Origin: Peptostreptococcaceae bacterium
GTDB taxonomy: Bacteria > Bacillota > Clostridia > Peptostreptococcales > Filifactoraceae
Length of the DNA: 62,979 bases
Assembly (NCBI GenBank): GCA_030532705.1
Contig: JAUNKR010000007.1
Span: 1 to 62,979 of the forward strand
Direction of reading: 5' to 3'
The notes below the pieces were generated by a model. That model saw nothing but the letters and a program-made list of their open reading frames with translations, did no database searches and was not told the origin of the DNA. Below, one piece after another: positions 60,762 to 62,979 of this stretch (positions within the stretch are counted from its first letter, which is position 1; the number at the start of each line of letters is the position of its first letter). Both the position numbers and the translations under genes were made by a program.

Positions 60762-61175
60762 ATGAATATTCAGATCAAAATATATTCCGGTTATAAGGGA
60801 AAGGAGATCCTGCCTCTTTATGAAGCGGTGGGGTGGACAAATTATACCGCCCGGCCTCAAATGCTGGAGCAGGCATACCTCAATTCGCTGAGGGTCTATG
60901 GGGCTTATGAGGAGGATCGTTTGGTCGGGATCATTCGAGTTGTAGGGGATGGACATTCGGTGATCCTGATCCAGGATATCATCGTGCATCCGGATTTCCA
61001 AAGGAGAGGGATCGGGAGCTTGCTGATACAGAAGGTTAAAGCAGAATATGAGGGAGTTTATCAGATGCATCTCTTTACGGAGGATCGTGAAAAGACGATC
61101 GCCTTTTATCGATCGCTTGGCTTTCAAATGGCGAAGGAGATGGGTTGTTGCGGATTCTCGATCTATTCGACATAG
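60762..61175 (+). CDS. GNAT family N-acetyltransferase
   Basis: 137 residues with IQDIIVHPDFQRRGIGSLLI (acetyl-CoA pyrophosphate loop RRGIG) and EKTIAFYRSLGF. A compact single-domain acetyltransferase of unknown substrate. AGGAGG ribosome-binding site. Confidence 0.9.
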   Translation: MNIQIKIYSGYKGKEILPLYEAVGWTNYTARPQMLEQAYLNSLRVYGAYEEDRLVGIIRVVGDGHSVILIQDIIVHPDFQRRGIGSLLIQKVKAEYEGVYQMHLFTEDREKTIAFYRSLGFQMAKEMGCCGFSIYST

Positions 61176-61479
61176 GCTTTGAACTTTCCGGACGGATCCG
61201 AGATCTTTATTAAAAACAAGGGCGATTGTTTGAAAAATGGATGAGGCACATTTTTATGTAGGATAAGGTGTAGAAAAAAGCTTGAACAGATCTCGCGTGG
61301 ATCGTATGTGAGGGGATCGGTCATGAACATGTGGCAGGGTGTTTGGCTAAATCTCATCTATACAGCAGATGAAAGTTGTTTTATAATGTAAAAGTAAGTT
61401 CAATGCAGAAACTCAAGTACGAGGAGGTTTGTGTATTGGGATCGAAGAAAATAAAGGATAGAAAAGAAGGAGAAACAGG
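61176..61479. other. Intergenic region
   Basis: About 300 bp. A TATAAT box at 61381-61386 may serve the next gene; nothing else seen. Confidence 0.4.
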
Positions 61480-61965
61480 ATGAGAAGATTGTATATTCAG
61501 CAGAAGGTGTTTAAGATCACGGATCATTATCCGATCACGGATGAGGCAGGCAATGCGGTCTATCAGGTGGATCAGGATTTTCAGCTGATCGGCAAGACGG
61601 TGCATGTGACGGATCCGTCGGGACGTCATCTGTTTACGGTGAAGCGAGAGCTGTTGACTTTTTTACCGAGATTTGTCGTTGAGTTTGCGGATGGAAATGT
61701 ACTGAAACTTCAGAGCAAGCTGGCTTTTTTCCGTCAAGTGATCGAGGTGCAGCCGACAAGCGTCGGGATCACGATCGAGGGGGATTTCTTCAGCAAAAAT
61801 TTTGATGTGCTCCGAAATGGTCAACTGATCGGACGCATCAATCGAAAGCTGTTCAGTATCGGGGACAAGTTTGCGATCGAAGTGGCGGATGAGAGCAATG
61901 AGGAGCTGTTTATCGCAGTCATGATCGCTGTGGACTCGATCATCGATGCACAGCAGAAGTCTTAG
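61480..61965 (+). CDS. LURP-one-related/YxjI family protein
   Basis: 161 residues. QQKVFKITDHYPITDEAGNAVYQVDQD, then KRELLTFLPRFVVE, follows the beta-barrel pattern of the LURP-one-related (tubby-like/scramblase) family. Function in bacteria is unknown. GAAGGAG ribosome-binding site. Confidence 0.85.
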   Translation: MRRLYIQQKVFKITDHYPITDEAGNAVYQVDQDFQLIGKTVHVTDPSGRHLFTVKRELLTFLPRFVVEFADGNVLKLQSKLAFFRQVIEVQPTSVGITIEGDFFSKNFDVLRNGQLIGRINRKLFSIGDKFAIEVADESNEELFIAVMIAVDSIIDAQQKS

Positions 61966-61974
61966 GAGGTTATT

Positions 61975-62412
61975 ATGATCTTTCGTATCGGGGAGAATGT
62001 TCTGGATATCGATGTTGAGCGAACTCGTATGTATTTTGAACAAAATGATCAAGAGATCTGTGATTGTTTGGGCTGCAAGAATTATCAGCTCTTTGCTCAG
62101 GATCCCGGGGAAAAGCTTGATGCCTTTTTTTCGCAATTTGGTTTGAAGATGGCAGATGTTATCGAGAGTACAGCGCTTGAATCGGAAAAAAAGGACACAT
62201 TATCTTACTTCTGCTTCTATCATTTGTGCGGAGAGATCATTCAGGGATCATCGGAAAATTATGAAGCCGGCAATTTGTCGATGCGTTTTAAGGAAGAGAA
62301 GGATCTGATGGCGGAGAATTTTCCGCAGCCGTCTTTACAGATGGAGCTGTGGATCGACATCCCTTGGGTCTTGGCGGAGAAAAATGCGTATTATATCGAG
62401 CCGAGAGAATAG
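61975..62412 (+). CDS. Conserved protein with CDCLGCKNY motif
   Basis: A 145-residue soluble acidic protein. IDVERTRMYFEQ... CDCLGCKNYQLF resembles a small Firmicute family with a conserved Cys cluster (CxCxGCxN) that might bind metal. Family name not known to me. TAGGAGG ribosome-binding site, 9 bp after the YxjI-like gene. Confidence 0.75.
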   Translation: MIFRIGENVLDIDVERTRMYFEQNDQEICDCLGCKNYQLFAQDPGEKLDAFFSQFGLKMADVIESTALESEKKDTLSYFCFYHLCGEIIQGSSENYEAGNLSMRFKEEKDLMAENFPQPSLQMELWIDIPWVLAEKNAYYIEPRE

Positions 62413-62498
62413 CATATCAGGGAGGTCTATGTTGATAGATCGAGCCGGACGATCCGAAGGGCGAGCTATCGAGGTTTGATTTAGAGAAGGAGGGTCGT

Positions 62499-62888
62499 AT
62501 GGGAATGATGCAAACGATGAAAGCCATGCAAATCACAATGGTACTTGCATTTGTGGTCGTATTGTTTTCGATCTTTATGACGTTCTTTCGATCGATCCGA
62601 ATGTACCAAAACAATAAAAACGCCCCGAAGCTTAAGGTCAAGGCGGTCGTTGTTGCAAAGGATATCTATGTGGATAAGGGCGATCGATTGATGGAAATAC
62701 CAAATCCGTTGAATGCACAGTATTATGCGACCTTTGAATTTGAGAGTGGAGATCAGATGAGATTTAAGATACCGCGTGATATGCATGAGTATCTTAAAGA
62801 AGGGGATGCGGGGGTGCTCACGATGCAGGGGACGAAGTATCTGGGGTTCGATCACCAAAAGAATTTGTATGAGGAAGTTCGAAAATAG
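62499..62888 (+). CDS. DUF2500-like membrane-anchored protein
   Basis: 129 residues: one N-terminal helix (about 11-31) and a small beta domain with YYATFEFESGDQMRFKIPRDMHEYLKEGDAGVLTMQGTKYLGF, the DUF2500 pattern. AGAAGGAGG ribosome-binding site. Role unknown. Confidence 0.8.
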   Translation: MGMMQTMKAMQITMVLAFVVVLFSIFMTFFRSIRMYQNNKNAPKLKVKAVVVAKDIYVDKGDRLMEIPNPLNAQYYATFEFESGDQMRFKIPRDMHEYLKEGDAGVLTMQGTKYLGFDHQKNLYEEVRK

Positions 62889-62895
62889 AGAAAAA

Positions 62896-62931
62896 GGCTT
62901 GGCATTTCAGAAGGGATGGCCAAGTCTTTTT
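62896..62931 (+). terminator. Terminator, insertion site of the group IIC intron
   Basis: GGCTTGGC (62896-62903) pairs with GCCAAGTC (62919-62926, one wobble), followed by five T. The intron begins at the next base. Confidence 0.85.
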
Positions 62932-62979
62932 GTTTGCCCAGCATGGGCGTTTTCTAACGGGTGAAAGTCCCGAGTGCAC
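62932..62979 (+). mobile_element. Group IIC intron, 5' end (truncated by window)
   Basis: The sequence from 62932 (GTTTGCCCAGCATGGG, then TCTAACGGGTGAAAGTCCCG) matches, from memory, the 5' end of the well-known Oceanobacillus group IIC intron (GTGTGCCCGGCATGGG ... GGGTGAGAGTCCCG) at most positions. GCCCA-GCA-TGGGC and CGGG...CCCG are the first domain I hairpins. Class C introns insert directly after terminator stems (family knowledge), and this one does. The reverse transcriptase ORF would lie beyond the window. Confidence 0.9.

Noticed and set aside
1-62979. CRISPR arrays, tRNA or rRNA genes, insertion sequences
   Set aside because: Scanned for regular spaced repeats, cloverleaf-like stretches and transposase-like frames; none found.

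Overview
The window looks like a chromosome segment of an anaerobic, low-to-moderate GC Firmicute of the class Clostridia. The pointers are a SCIFF six-cysteine peptide gene, a FabK-type fatty acid synthesis cluster, energy-coupling factor (ECF) transport, strong Shine-Dalgarno sites, TTGACA/TATAAT promoters, and surface proteins built from FIVAR and copper-amine-oxidase-N modules. I cannot name the genus. GATC is conspicuously frequent throughout the coding sequence. No rRNA, tRNA, CRISPR array or insertion sequence was seen.

Layout. 1-2.7 kb: an ECF transporter (T, fused double ATPase, S). 2.7-7.2 kb: a decayed gene, a membrane protein and a convergent GntR(YtrA-like)-ABC operon. 7.4-13.2 kb: one complete fab operon (fabH-acpP-fabF-fabK-fabD-fabG-fabZ) with a strong promoter and a UUCG terminator. 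13.5-19.8 kb: two small membrane proteins and a lone 1642-residue UPF1-like helicase-nuclease, a likely defence gene. 20.2-25.3 kb: a 1658-residue exported protein with NEAT-like and FIVAR modules. 25.5-27.3 kb: TetR plus two flavodoxin-like reductases. 27.4-33.1 kb: an A/C-rich low-complexity tract, a serpin lipoprotein, a WG-repeat protein and a TolC-like exported protein. 33.2-37.3 kb: a RelB-type antitoxin with a frameshifted toxin, SCIFF, cysS, mrnC and a PAP2 phosphatase. 37.5-43.3 kb: a complete dipeptide/oligopeptide ABC operon. 43.5-45.8 kb: an AT-rich orphan and a TDT-family transporter. 46.1-50.2 kb: a TroABCD-like Mn/Zn/Fe importer. 50.5-53.7 kb: mnmE and membrane proteins, including an EamA transporter with a histidine-rich tail.

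54.0-56.9 kb is the most unusual part. An AT-rich 2.85-kb block carries a GNAT acetyltransferase, an amidohydrolase and a frameshifted KilA-N gene. It is bracketed by a perfect 72-bp direct repeat (54016-54087 and 56870-56941). The repeat duplicates the end of one resident gene and the start of the next, so the block was inserted between two formerly adjacent genes. Related sequence patches ending in a GCGGGT-like core also follow each of the three cargo genes, so the block resembles an array of three gene cassettes. No recombinase is present.

56.9-62.9 kb holds an epimerase-like gene, a DUF6176 protein, a DJ-1/PfpI protein, a lipoprotein interrupted by an in-frame TGA, and several small conserved proteins. 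The window ends inside the first 48 nt of a group IIC intron sitting directly behind a terminator.

Two regulatory links stand out. The same operator-like sequence, GTTAG-N6-CTAAC, overlaps the promoter of the NEAT-like surface protein and the start region of the tro operon; this suggests one DtxR/TroR-type metal repressor governs both. A 24-bp near-palindrome covers both the -10 region and the ribosome-binding site of the tetR gene.
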